Assembly: GCF_024505045.1 (NCBI RefSeq)
Contig: NZ_JANIBM010000011.1
Coordinates: forward strand, 58,277-122,276
Length of the DNA stretch: 64,000 nt
Direction of reading: 5' to 3'
Source: Methylomonas aurea
GTDB lineage: Bacteria; Pseudomonadota; Gammaproteobacteria; Methylococcales; Methylomonadaceae
The position numbers and the translations under genes were made by a program. Every line of letters starts with the position of its first letter. Position 1 is the stretch's first letter. The notes beneath the pieces were generated by a model that saw only the letters and a list, made by a program, of their open reading frames with translations, was not told the origin of the DNA and ran no database searches. Positions 54,834 through 64,000 of the stretch are shown piece by piece.

Positions 54834-56564
54834 TTGGAGTTTACGAAATTGGAACAGTTCACACACACGCAAAAGTTCGTGCGCCTCAAACTCGGAATAT
54901 CGATTGCTATTCTAATCGGGCCAATCGGCGTTCATGGTGCGGAGTCGATACCGGAAGCCGGCTCCATTCTGAGAAATATCAGACCAGAGCCCGTTCTGCC
55001 GCAAAGTTCCAACGTGCCGTTCGAAATTACCGAACAGCCGGCGCCGGTCGGCGATAGCGACATCCGGATTTTGGTAAAAAGCTGGAAAATTACCGGTGCT
55101 TCGTTAATCCCCGAAGCCGAATTGCAAGAATTTTTAAAGACTTACATTGGCAAGGCGCTGAGTCTGACAGACTTGCGCGTTATCACTCGCGATATCGCCA
55201 CTTACTATCAGAAGCGCGGTTTTTTTGCCCGGGCGGTTCTGCCGGCGCAACAGATCCAAGACGGTATCGTCGAGATTTTGATCCGCGAAGCCAAATTGGG
55301 CAAAGTCGAGGTTGACGACCCGGCGGAAACCTATCGCAATGATTTGGCCAAAGAGACCATGCTGGCCGCCCAACCAGCAGGCGAGGCGCTACGCTTGACG
55401 GATTTGCAACGCGGCATTTTGTTGCTGAATGATCTGAGCGGCGGTACGGTTTCTTCGACGTTAAAAGCCGGTTCCGCCGTTGGCGAGTCCGATCTACGAT
55501 TGAAGATAGATCCATCCAATCTGATCAGCGGAAGCCTGGATTACAGCAATACCGGCGTACGGTCGGTCGGGATGAACCAATTCGGCGGAACTTTGAACTT
55601 AAACAATCCGTTCCGGTTGGGCGATGCGGCATCCCTCCGTATACAGGGTGGAAGCGGTAATGTTTATGGTCGCGTCGCTTATTCAATTCCGGTTGGCTAC
55701 AACGGACTGAGAGTCGGAGTTGCTGCGTCGGGTCTGGACTATATGTTGGGAGAACCATTCAAATCCCTAGAAGCCGAAGGCTCCGCCTGGACCGGCGGCA
55801 CGTTCGCTACCTATCCGATTATACGCAGCGTCGATGCCAATCTTTACGTAGCAGCCGGATTCGACGACCGCAATTACTACAATACCAGCTTGGGCAGCAA
55901 GGTTAGCGATAAGGAAATTCAAAGCGGGTATCTAGGCATTAGCGGCGACTACCTTGATAGTTGGCTGGGGGGCGGCGTGTCGTTACTCGGCGTAACGATG
56001 GTCGCAGGTAATCTGGATTTGTCGGGCAGCCCCAGCGATCAGTCGTTCAACCGAAATACCGCGCAAGCTGGCGGCGCTTACCAAAAGTTTTCGCTGAACT
56101 TCTCGCGGTTGCAAAGCCTGACCGATACGTTACGTTTTTATGCCGGTTTCAATGGCCAGTTAGCGACAAAAAATCTCGACTCGTCGGAAAAATTCAGTCT
56201 GGGCGGGCCTTTCGGCGTTAGAGCCTACCCGGTCAACGAAGCCCTGGGCGACGAAGGGTATCTGATGAATTTCGAATTGCGCTATGAAGTCTACGAACAT
56301 GTCGAATTGGTCGGTTTTATCGATCACGGCGGCATCACGTTACATAACGATCCGTGGCCGGATGCCAACTCCGGCGTACCCAGCCATTACACCTTAAGCG
56401 GCGGTGGTATTGGCATCAACTGGGTAGTGCCAGGAAATTTTGTCATCCGCGGCAGTATGGCTCAACGCATCGGAGTAAACCCCGCACGATCCGTCGACGG
56501 GACCGATTCGGATGGTACCAACAAGACGCCGCACTTCTGGGTCAGTCTCAGCAAATCGTTTTAA
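54834..56564 (+). CDS. TpsB/ShlB/FhaC-family outer-membrane two-partner secretion transporter
   Basis: 576 residues. After the signal segment come a POTRA region (about 75-215, with VKSWKITGASLIPEAELQ and ITRDIATYYQKRGFFARAVLP, the latter matching the conserved POTRA/ShlB pattern) and a beta-barrel (about 225-576) with GVRSVGMNQFGGTLNLNNPF and the L6 hallmark GGPFGVRAYP, ending in WVSLSKSF with a terminal aromatic. It exports the TpsA exoprotein to the cell surface. The start is TTG at 54834; later TTG or GTG codons are possible and I am unsure of it. Confidence 0.92.
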   Translation: MEFTKLEQFTHTQKFVRLKLGISIAILIGPIGVHGAESIPEAGSILRNIRPEPVLPQSSNVPFEITEQPAPVGDSDIRILVKSWKITGASLIPEAELQEFLKTYIGKALSLTDLRVITRDIATYYQKRGFFARAVLPAQQIQDGIVEILIREAKLGKVEVDDPAETYRNDLAKETMLAAQPAGEALRLTDLQRGILLLNDLSGGTVSSTLKAGSAVGESDLRLKIDPSNLISGSLDYSNTGVRSVGMNQFGGTLNLNNPFRLGDAASLRIQGGSGNVYGRVAYSIPVGYNGLRVGVAASGLDYMLGEPFKSLEAEGSAWTGGTFATYPIIRSVDANLYVAAGFDDRNYYNTSLGSKVSDKEIQSGYLGISGDYLDSWLGGGVSLLGVTMVAGNLDLSGSPSDQSFNRNTAQAGGAYQKFSLNFSRLQSLTDTLRFYAGFNGQLATKNLDSSEKFSLGGPFGVRAYPVNEALGDEGYLMNFELRYEVYEHVELVGFIDHGGITLHNDPWPDANSGVPSHYTLSGGGIGINWVVPGNFVIRGSMAQRIGVNPARSVDGTDSDGTNKTPHFWVSLSKSF

Positions 56565-56613
56565 ATGGCGTTGAAAACGCTCTGCATTTTCTCAAACCAA
56601 TTCAAGTAAACCA

Positions 56614-57351
56614 TTGAAAACAGAACTATTGTTTTACAAGCGTATCGTCAGATTGGACCCTAGCGTTCACGATAAGCTAAGAATATCTCCCGCCGATGAC
56701 TTTAGCTTTGCCGGCAACAGCAATTCGGTACCGGTTATTCTGCAAGAGTTTGCGGAATCGGCGAAAGAGTATCCGATCGCCTTTGCCAAAGCGGCTGACG
56801 GCCAGTTCGTTCCGGTTGCGGTGCTGGGACTGGCCGACGGCGAGAATCTGTTTGTCGACGAGTCCGGGCTGTGGGATGCGCGTTACGTTCCGGCATTTGT
56901 GCGCCGTTATCCGTTCGTTCCGGCGGAGTCGAACGAAGACAAACAATTGATCGTCTGTTTCGACGACAGTTGCCCGCGCTTCAACCCGCTCAGCGGAGAA
57001 CCATTGCTTATCGCTGGGCAGCCTTCAGCCTATCTGGGCCAAATTATCGGATTTTTACGCGAATACCATGCCTCATCCATCACTACCGCCAATTTTGCGG
57101 AAACGCTAAACCGACTCGGACTCTTGGTCGAGCGCAGGGCCGATGCGGTTTCACCGGCGGGTGAGCGCTATTCGCTAGCAGGACTCTGGGTCGTCGACGA
57201 GGCTGAATTGCAAAAACTCGATATGGAGAAGGTGGATCGATTGTTCCGATCGGGAGAGCTTGCCTACATCTATTTACATCTAGCGTCGCTGAGCAACTTT
57301 ACCCGCCTGTTGCATCGCAAAGCTGCGAGAACCGCCGAAAGTCGACATTGA
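56614..57351 (+). CDS. SapC family protein
   Basis: 245 residues of the SapC family (named after a Caulobacter S-layer-linked protein), without a signal peptide. It has YPIAFAKAADGQFVPVAVLGL and GLWDARYVPAFVRRYPF, then LIVCFDDSCPRFN and an Asn/Leu-rich C-terminus ending in LHRKAARTAESRH. The start is TTG. It lies between tpsB (49 bases) and tpsA (22 bases), so it belongs to the same transcription unit. Known function is uncertain; one idea is modification, assembly or anchoring of the exoprotein. Confidence 0.87.
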   Translation: MKTELLFYKRIVRLDPSVHDKLRISPADDFSFAGNSNSVPVILQEFAESAKEYPIAFAKAADGQFVPVAVLGLADGENLFVDESGLWDARYVPAFVRRYPFVPAESNEDKQLIVCFDDSCPRFNPLSGEPLLIAGQPSAYLGQIIGFLREYHASSITTANFAETLNRLGLLVERRADAVSPAGERYSLAGLWVVDEAELQKLDMEKVDRLFRSGELAYIYLHLASLSNFTRLLHRKAARTAESRH

Positions 57352-57373
57352 TCGCCAAATTGAGGATCAGACT

Positions 57374-60300
57374 ATGACCAAATATCCAAACCACCATGTT
57401 CCAGTACACCTCAATCCTCGTCCTTTGGTGCTTGCCATTCAATTAGCGTTGGCCGGCGGCTGGCAACACGCCGTCGCTGAACCGGCACCCAACGAACTGC
57501 CGACAGGCGGCCAAGTCGTGTCCGGCCAGGCGAGTATCCAGCAGAATGCGGCGCGAATGGATGTGATTCAAAGCAGCCAGAAAGCGATTATTAATTGGCA
57601 AACTTTTAACATCGGCGCCAGCGCGCATGTCGATTTCCAACAACCGAATGCCAGTGCAATTGCTCTGAACCGCGTGACTTCGGGCAATGCGTCGGAAATT
57701 GCCGGGAAGTTGACCGCGAACGGCCAAGTCTATTTGGTCAATCCCAACGGTGTGATATTCGGCAAAACCGCGCAAGTCGATGTCGGTGGGATGGCCGCTT
57801 CGACGATGAATATCCGGGATGAGGATTTCAATAACGGCAATTACCATTTCAAACGCGATGGCAGTACGGCGCAAATTGTCAATGAGGGTAATATCAAAGC
57901 TGGGGACGGCGGCTATGTCGCGCTGCTGGCAACGAACGTTAAGAACGAAGGGATTGTGCAAGCCCGGCTTGGCACTGTCGCTGTGGCAGGCGGAGACGGT
58001 GTCAAACTGGAGCTCGACGAGGGTAAATTGGTCAATATTCAGGTCGACCCGGCCACAGTGGACTCCCTGATTGAAAACAAGCAATTGATTCGCGCCGACG
58101 GCGGCCGCGTGATCATGACCGCTACGGCTGCCGATCAATTGCACAGCGCCGTAATCAACAATAGCGGGGTCGTAGAAGCCAAAGCGATTGTCAATCGTGG
58201 CGGCACGATAGAACTAATCGGTGACGAAGTCGCGAACAGCGGCACTTTGGACGTTGCGGCCGCCGACGGCAGTAACGGCGGCAAGGTGGTGGAGCGCGGC
58301 AAATTGGTAGTCGATACCGGTTCGATTCGCGCCGACGGCGATACTGGCGGAACCGTCGAGCTTCATGGCGACCGGATCCTGCAAACCGGAACTATCAGTG
58401 CCGAAGGAAAAAATGGTAACGGCGGCTCCATTACTCTCGCCGCAGAAAGCCGGGTGTTACAGACCGCATCCGCCCAATTGAACGCCAACGGTAGCCAGGA
58501 CGGCGGTGAAATTTCGGTCACTGCCGGCGCCGATGGTGGAGTGTTCAGCTCGGCAACCATGAATGCCAACGGTGCCAACGGCCGCGGCGGCAATATCACC
58601 GTGACTGGCGGTACCGATGTCAAATTGGCGGCAGCCAAGCTCAATGCCAACGGTGCTCTCGGCGGCGGCAAAATAGCGGTCGGGGGCGGCTTTCAAGGCA
58701 AGGACTCTTCTATCCGCAATGCGGCATTGACTCGAATCAACCCTTATACCAAGCTGCAAGCCGACGCCACGGTTAATGGCGACGGTGGCCAAGTGGTGAT
58801 CTGGTCCGAACAGCACACCGATTTTTACGGGGAAATCTCGGCCAAGGGCGGATCGGCCGGCGGCGATGGCGGCACCGTCGAAACTTCATCGCACGACACG
58901 TTGATCTTCGGCGGCACGGTAACTACCTTAGCACCGGCCGGCAACAACGGAACCTTGTTGCTCGATCCGCACAACATTACCATCGACAGCAGCGGCAAAT
59001 ACCCGCAATTCGATTTCGAAGATCCCAACCCAACCAACAACAGCGGCGTCATGACGGGCTACGGCACGACGACGTCGGTTTTGTGGAACACTAACGTCGC
59101 AGTGACCGATCCCTACGACGACTTTGGCGGCCAGGATGCCGGAGCGGTTTATTTGTTCAATGGCTGGACTGGTGGATTGATCTCGACCTTGACCGGTAGC
59201 CACGCCAACGACCGTTTCGGCAGCGGCGGCATTACCCAGCTATACAGCCAAAACACCAATACTGCCGTCAATACCGCGGTCAATTTTGTCGGCAATTTCC
59301 TGATCTCCAGTCCGCATTGGGACGGCGGCAAAGGCGCAGTCACCTGGGCAGCCGGCAATGGCAGCGTGTCCGGCGTTATATCCTCTAGTAACAGCCTGGT
59401 CGGCAGTTCGGCGGGCGATGCGGTGGGCAGCGGCAGTATCGTTTTGGTCGACAACTATTACGGTGCTACCGGCCACACTTGGAGCAACGATAACGGCTAT
59501 TTGAAATATCTGGTCTTGAATCCGCAATGGAATGCCAATACCGGCGCGGTGACGATGGGTAGCGCGTTGAGCGGTATTTCCGGGGTCATTTCTTCAGCCA
59601 ACAGCCTGGTTGGCGGAACTGCCGGTGATCGCATAGGTAGTGCCGGTATTACCCAATTCGTCACCGAGTTCCACGATTACAACAGCAGCGGAGCGCTGAT
59701 TACGGCGACCGAGTACTACCGGAATTATTTCGCGATCGCCAGCCCGCATTGGCAGAACGGCGCCAACGTCGATGCCGGCGCGGTGACTTGGGGCAGCGGA
59801 TCGGCCGCGTTGACCGGCACCGTCGGTTCTTCGAACAGCTTGGTCGGCAGTAACGCCAACGATCAAGTCGGCAGCTGCGATATCAAAGTGCTTTATTACT
59901 CCAACAGTACCAACTACAACAGCAATCCGCCCGGTTTCGGCCACGTCAATACCTACCGTACCGATGTCGCCTACGTCGTCGCCAGCCCCCATTGGGACGG
60001 CGACAAGGGTGCGGTGACTTGGCTCAACGGCGCGACCGGCTATGCGTCCGGCGGAGCGACAGCCGGTTTCGCAGTTTCCTCCGCCAATAGCTTGGTTGGG
60101 GCAACTGCAGGCGATTTGGTAGGCAGCGGCGGCATTCAGGTTCTCAGCCACTACACCAGCCGCAGCGCTGATACCGGCTATACCTCGACTCACCCTTATT
60201 ACTTGGTGCTAAGCCCTCATTTCAACAACGGCGGCAATGCCGATGCCGGCGCAATCACTTGGGGAGACGGCCGCACCATCACCCATGGCACCACCAGCAC

Positions 60301-63300
60301 CACAAACTTTATCGGCCAACCTCTCAATAATATCCCGACCGAAACCAGCACCAACAACGGCGGTATTTCCGGTGTCATCGGCAGCGGCAACAGTTTGGTC
60401 GGCGATCAAGCCGGCGATCAAGTCGGTAGCGGTGGCGTTACCTTTCTTAACCAAGACCCTGGCTACGTCGTACTAAGTCCGCTCTGGCATTCAAGTGCCG
60501 GGGCGGTGACGTTCTGGGATGCTACGGCCGCCAAAACCGGAACCCTGGGGTCGGCCAACAGTCTGGTAGGCGCGACCGCCAATGATCATATTGGCGGCGG
60601 CGGAATACTGTTGAAGAGCGGCTACTATCTGGTGTTGAGTCCTGACTGGGACAATGGCGGCGCCATCGATGCCGGCGCGGTAACTTGGGGCAGCAAAACC
60701 AGCGGCGTCAGTGGCGTGGTCGGCGCCGGAAACAGCCTCGTTGGCAGTACCAGCAACGACGGTGTCGGCGGTGACGTTAACAATATCGTCGATGTCGGTG
60801 CTGCCGATTATGTGGTGCTGACGCCGACCTGGGATAACGGTGCCAATGTCGATGCCGGCGCCGCCAGCTGGGGCAGTTTCGGCAGCGGCGTCAGCGGTGC
60901 GATCAGCAGCAGCAACAGCTTGATCGGGAGCAATACCAACGATCGGGTCGGTAGTGGCGGTATCGTGGCAACCTACAACGGTGTAGAAACTGCTAACAAC
61001 TGGTCCTATACCTACTATTACGGCGTGATCAGCCCACATTGGAACAACGATCGCGGAGCGGTCACATTTGGTGCCGAAGCCACCGGTATTCAAGGCACCG
61101 TCGGTGCGGGAAACAGTTTGGTCGGCGATACTGCAGGCGACCAGGTTGGCAGTGGCGGCGTCAAAACCGGACAATACACCGAATTAACTTACAACGGTTC
61201 TACTTGGTCGGGCACCCGAACCGCCTATTATCTGGTGGATAGCCCGAACTGGAGCAACGGCGGCACCGCAAACGTCGGAGCCATCACCAAAACGGCAGCC
61301 GCTAGCGGGATTACCGGCAGCATCAGCTCCGCCAATAGCTTGGTGGGCGGAACCGCAAACGACCAAATCGGCAGCGGCGGAATTACCATGCTGCCGTACG
61401 ATTGGACCACCGGGCCCGCGAATGCCAACGGTCAGAAACAATACCATCTCGATTACTACGCCATCGCCAGTCCGAACTGGGATAACGCGGCAACCGCGGA
61501 TGCCGGCGCCGTTACCTGGGGTAGCGTAACCACCACAGCCGGCGCCGCCTCTCCGCTTACCGGCAATGCCAGCGCTGCCAACAGTTTGGTCGGTACTCAT
61601 GCCAACGACCGGGTCGGTAGCGGCGGCGTGGTTGCACTTCCTGCCGAGTACAACAATACGACCCGGGTCGGCTATGTCGTGATCAGTCCGGATTGGGGCG
61701 ATGGTACGAGCACGCAGCTCGGCGCAGTAACTTGGGGCAGCCGCCTGACCGGCGCATTAGGCGCAGTCACTGGCAGCAACAGCTTGATCGGCGCCACATC
61801 CGGCGACCGGATCGGCAGCGGCGGCGTAACCGTTCTGACCAACGGTTACGATCCGACTAGCGGACAATACGTATACAACTATTTGGTGTTGAGTCCGCAT
61901 TGGCATAACGGCGTGAATGCCGACGCCGGCGCGGTCACCTGGGTCGCCGAAAAAACCGGCTACGCATACGGTGAAGGTGCGCGAGGTGCGGTAGTCGGCT
62001 CATCCAATAGCGTGGTGGGCAGTACGGCCGGCGATCAGGTCGGCAGCGACGGCATCACCGATCTTTACGTTTCCTACTTGATTGGCAGCCGGCACTGGCA
62101 CAACGGTAGTGCGGCGAACGCCGGGGCAATCACTTGGGGACGTGCGGCAACCGGTGTGGCCGGGGTGGTATCGGCCAGCAACAGCTTGGTAGGCACTTAC
62201 GACAACCAAGATGTCGGCTTGAACCAAGTCATTTTGACTCAGAATTACAATACCTACTACTACGACTACATGGTTATCGACGCCGATTGGAAAAATGGCG
62301 CATTAACCAATGCCGGTGCCATAACCTACGGCGACGCGTTCTACGGAATCTTCGGCGAAATATCGGAAGCTAATAGCATCGTCGGCAGGACAGCCAACAG
62401 CGGTATGAGCTTTAACACTGGCGGCCCGTGGGCGGAATGGTACCAGTACGCCGGCACCAACTACTTCAGCCTGTTACCGGGTTTTGCCTATGATCATGGC
62501 GATACCTTTGTCGTCAGTTTTGCCAATGAAAATACGGGCCGGGTAACCTCTGGCTTGGCCGACCCGAGCCGAGTCACCTACAGCATGGCGCAGGATCAAA
62601 ACGTTACGATCGCGCCTGGCGTACTCACTAACTTGTTGGGTTGGGGTGTCAACGTGACCTTGCAGGCCAACAACGACATCACGGTTAACAGCGCGCTGAA
62701 CGTTACCGGCCTAAACAGCGCCTTGGCGACATTGACGCTGGATGCCGGCCGCAGCATTTACATCAATTCGGATATCGCGACCGGAGATGGCAGTTTGGTA
62801 CTGCACGCCAACGACCAAAGCGCCAACGGCGTGGTGGATAGCCAACGCGATGCCGGAAATGCCGTCATCGAAGTCGCCAACGGTGTCACGATTAACGCCG
62901 GCGCCGGATCTGTGACGATGGAACTGCGCGACGGCGCGGGCAACACCGAAGACGACAGCGGCAACATCACGCTAGCCGGACAAATTCTGGCCGATACCAT
63001 CAGCATCGTCCATCGCGGTACCGGCGGCACCAGCGGCAGCAAAAATATCGTATTGAACAGCGGTGCCGCATTAACGGCCAGCGGAACCGGGGACGCATTA
63101 GTATTGGCGGCGGCCAGTGGCGGCGAACTGGTTAACAATGTCGGCTCCGGCGTACTTTCCGCTGCCAACGGCCGCTGGCTGGTTTACCTGTACAGCCCGT
63201 CGGGCTCAACCGAAGGCGGCCTGACCGGCGCTGCGGGTTCGGCGCTGCCGCGTTTGTATAACAGAACCTACGATGGCAACGCTCCGGGTACCATCGTCGC

Positions 63301-64000
63301 CGGCAACCACCTGATTTACGCTTACCAGCCCAGCTTGAGCGTCGATGTCGGCAATATCAGCAAGACCTACGGCGATGCCGACCCCAGCGCGAGCAGCGCC
63401 TTATCCGGTTATGTCAGTGACGATGGAGTTACCGACAACGCCACGATTGCCGGTTTGAGCGGTTCACCCAGCTTCAGCATCGTCGGCGGCACCGCCGGTA
63501 CCGGTCGAGCGGTCGGAGATTACACGGTCAATGGTGCGGTTGGTACTGCGGCTATCAGCGGTGGTGCCGGGTATTCGACGACGATAGGCACCGGCGGAGC
63601 CAGCGGCACTTTGACCGTCAACAAGAAGACCTTGACGGTCACGGCCGCCGCCGACAGCAAAACCTACAACGGCGCCGGCTACAGCGGCGGAAACGGTGTC
63701 AACATTTCCGGATTCGTCAACAGCGAGAACGCCGGTGTTCTGGGCGGTACTCTGAGTTATAGCGGCACCTCGCAAGGCGCAATCAACGCCGGTAGCTACA
63801 TCATTACGCCGAATGGATATACCTCGAGCAATTACGACTTCAGCTACGCCAATGGCACGTTAACCATCAATCCCTACGTGATCAGTCTGACCGGCACTCG
63901 TGGCTACGATGGCGGCACCAATATCGCTGCCGGCATTCTCTCGCTAGGCACTTTGGTGGGTAGCGAGACCTTGGTTTTGAGCGGCACCGGAACCTGTGCA
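57374..64000 (+). CDS. Giant TpsA exoprotein (filamentous hemagglutinin-type), 3' end outside the window
   Basis: Open from ATG 57374 to the window end (over 2,200 residues). After a signal segment comes the TPS secretion domain with NPNGVIFG and VDVGGMAAST, which interacts with TpsB, then Gly/Asn-rich beta-helix sequence with IWSEQHTDFYGEISA. Residues from about 600 form roughly 15 imperfect repeats of about 70 residues, with NSLVG and DxVGSGG at their core. Near the end MBG-type domains (VGNISKTYGDADP, KTLTVTAAADSKTYNG) and a YDG-type domain (SLTGTRGYDGGTN) begin. No frame change was found at five checkpoints. Probably a surface adhesin. Confidence 0.92.
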   Translation, partial: MTKYPNHHVPVHLNPRPLVLAIQLALAGGWQHAVAEPAPNELPTGGQVVSGQASIQQNAARMDVIQSSQKAIINWQTFNIGASAHVDFQQPNASAIALNRVTSGNASEIAGKLTANGQVYLVNPNGVIFGKTAQVDVGGMAASTMNIRDEDFNNGNYHFKRDGSTAQIVNEGNIKAGDGGYVALLATNVKNEGIVQARLGTVAVAGGDGVKLELDEGKLVNIQVDPATVDSLIENKQLIRADGGRVIMTATAADQLHSAVINNSGVVEAKAIVNRGGTIELIGDEVANSGTLDVAAADGSNGGKVVERGKLVVDTGSIRADGDTGGTVELHGDRILQTGTISAEGKNGNGGSITLAAESRVLQTASAQLNANGSQDGGEISVTAGADGGVFSSATMNANGANGRGGNITVTGGTDVKLAAAKLNANGALGGGKIAVGGGFQGKDSSIRNAALTRINPYTKLQADATVNGDGGQVVIWSEQHTDFYGEISAKGGSAGGDGGTVETSSHDTLIFGGTVTTLAPAGNNGTLLLDPHNITIDSSGKYPQFDFEDPNPTNNSGVMTGYGTTTSVLWNTNVAVTDPYDDFGGQDAGAVYLFNGWTGGLISTLTGSHANDRFGSGGITQLYSQNTNTAVNTAVNFVGNFLISSPHWDGGKGAVTWAAGNGSVSGVISSSNSLVGSSAGDAVGSGSIVLVDNYYGATGHTWSNDNGYLKYLVLNPQWNANTGAVTMGSALSGISGVISSANSLVGGTAGDRIGSAGITQFVTEFHDYNSSGALITATEYYRNYFAIASPHWQNGANVDAGAVTWGSGSAALTGTVGSSNSLVGSNANDQVGSCDIKVLYYSNSTNYNSNPPGFGHVNTYRTDVAYVVASPHWDGDKGAVTWLNGATGYASGGATAGFAVSSANSLVGATAGDLVGSGGIQVLSHYTSRSADTGYTSTHPYYLVLSPHFNNGGNADAGAITWGDGRTITHGTTSTTNFIGQPLNNIPTETSTNNGGISGVIGSGNSLVGDQAGDQVGSGGVTFLNQDPGYVVLSPLWHSSAGAVTFWDATAAKTGTLGSANSLVGATANDHIGGGGILLKSGYYLVLSPDWDNGGAIDAGAVTWGSKTSGVSGVVGAGNSLVGSTSNDGVGGDVNNIVDVGAADYVVLTPTWDNGANVDAGAASWGSFGSGVSGAISSSNSLIGSNTNDRVGSGGIVATYNGVETANNWSYTYYYGVISPHWNNDRGAVTFGAEATGIQGTVGAGNSLVGDTAGDQVGSGGVKTGQYTELTYNGSTWSGTRTAYYLVDSPNWSNGGTANVGAITKTAAASGITGSISSANSLVGGTANDQIGSGGITMLPYDWTTGPANANGQKQYHLDYYAIASPNWDNAATADAGAVTWGSVTTTAGAASPLTGNASAANSLVGTHANDRVGSGGVVALPAEYNNTTRVGYVVISPDWGDGTSTQLGAVTWGSRLTGALGAVTGSNSLIGATSGDRIGSGGVTVLTNGYDPTSGQYVYNYLVLSPHWHNGVNADAGAVTWVAEKTGYAYGEGARGAVVGSSNSVVGSTAGDQVGSDGITDLYVSYLIGSRHWHNGSAANAGAITWGRAATGVAGVVSASNSLVGTYDNQDVGLNQVILTQNYNTYYYDYMVIDADWKNGALTNAGAITYGDAFYGIFGEISEANSIVGRTANSGMSFNTGGPWAEWYQYAGTNYFSLLPGFAYDHGDTFVVSFANENTGRVTSGLADPSRVTYSMAQDQNVTIAPGVLTNLLGWGVNVTLQANNDITVNSALNVTGLNSALATLTLDAGRSIYINSDIATGDGSLVLHANDQSANGVVDSQRDAGNAVIEVANGVTINAGAGSVTMELRDGAGNTEDDSGNITLAGQILADTISIVHRGTGGTSGSKNIVLNSGAALTASGTGDALVLAAASGGELVNNVGSGVLSAANGRWLVYLYSPSGSTEGGLTGAAGSALPRLYNRTYDGNAPGTIVAGNHLIYAYQPSLSVDVGNISKTYGDADPSASSALSGYVSDDGVTDNATIAGLSGSPSFSIVGGTAGTGRAVGDYTVNGAVGTAAISGGAGYSTTIGTGGASGTLTVNKKTLTVTAAADSKTYNGAGYSGGNGVNISGFVNSENAGVLGGTLSYSGTSQGAINAGSYIITPNGYTSSNYDFSYANGTLTINPYVISLTGTRGYDGGTNIAAGILSLGTLVGSETLVLSGTGTCA
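59171..62415 (+). repeat. Array of about 15 degenerate ~70-residue repeats in TpsA
   Basis: Each unit combines a SxNSLVG segment, [TSN][AS][GN]D[RQ][IV]GSGG, a variable linker ending in LSPHWxNG, and AGAVTWG. Units are typically 180-240 bases apart and divergent in DNA sequence. Similar segments are known from filamentous hemagglutinins (DUF5650-type) and recall beta-propeller FG-GAP repeats. Confidence 0.85.

Noticed and set aside
59594..61174. Several 80-230 residue minus-strand frames inside tpsA
   Set aside because: They repeat with the tpsA repeat units and are explained by the antisense of those repeats.

Overview
The window reads as chromosomal DNA of a gammaproteobacterium, most likely a Methylomonas-like methanotroph. 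Supporting signs are the gcvR-bcp gene pair, a three-gene sodium-pumping oxaloacetate decarboxylase, a substrate-binding protein resembling those linked to PQQ alcohol-dehydrogenase systems, and a periplasmic copper-handling cluster. No methane or methanol oxidation gene lies in the window, so the genus is an inference. No rRNA, tRNA, CRISPR array, complete insertion sequence or prophage was seen.

Layout. 1-1437 (-): 3' truncated SulP anion transporter carrying a one-base frameshift. 1848-5558 (+): pgaBCD, synthesis of the biofilm polysaccharide poly-N-acetylglucosamine, without pgaA. 5637-6633 (+): gcvR-bcp. 6838-10173 (+): oadG-oadA-oadB. 10353-22678 (+): a tightly packed surface-polysaccharide cluster with four or more glycosyltransferases, a Wzx-type flippase, four methyltransferase-like proteins, an epimerase-like SDR and a sugar aminotransferase. 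Much of it (about 11000-19600) is visibly AT-rich compared with its flanks, suggesting transfer, and it holds a ~98-bp inverted-repeat element. 22687-25640 (-): YgiQ radical SAM protein and a spermidine-synthase-like protein. 25818-29356 (+): two small secreted proteins and a DUF2760-Hsp70 pair. 29439-31677 (-): OmpA-family lipoprotein with a Gln/Pro/Tyr-rich tail, MOSC protein, PilZ protein. 31815-37236 (+): orphan substrate-binding protein, uvrB, a GGDEF-EAL protein and a DksA/TraR-like zinc-finger protein. 37304-38990 (-): histidine kinase followed by a decayed short-chain dehydrogenase. 39532-45865 (-): DUF945 protein, a large GH94-like protein and a 5'-nucleotidase lipoprotein, probably one transcription unit. 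46148-48769 (+): a large exported repeat protein of unknown role. 48988-50505 (-): exported subtilase-fold peptidase with an unusual triad. 50720-54400: copper module with a 42-residue membrane protein, a small periplasmic protein, CopA-type multicopper oxidase with a His-rich tandem repeat, CopB and another small exported protein. 54834-64000 (+): two-partner secretion locus with a TpsB transporter, a SapC-family protein and the first 6.6 kb of a giant TpsA exoprotein.

Functional themes. The window is dominated by the cell surface: PNAG, a methylated heteropolysaccharide, an OmpA lipoprotein, and a secreted filamentous protein made of ~15 related ~70-residue repeats followed by MBG/YDG-type domains. 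Cyclic-di-GMP elements (PilZ, an EAL protein with a dead GGDEF domain, and PgaD, whose family is c-di-GMP responsive) fit control of surface attachment. The strongest candidates for something little described are the TpsB-SapC-TpsA arrangement, the His-repeat CopA with its small-protein neighbours, and the DUF2760-Hsp70 pair.
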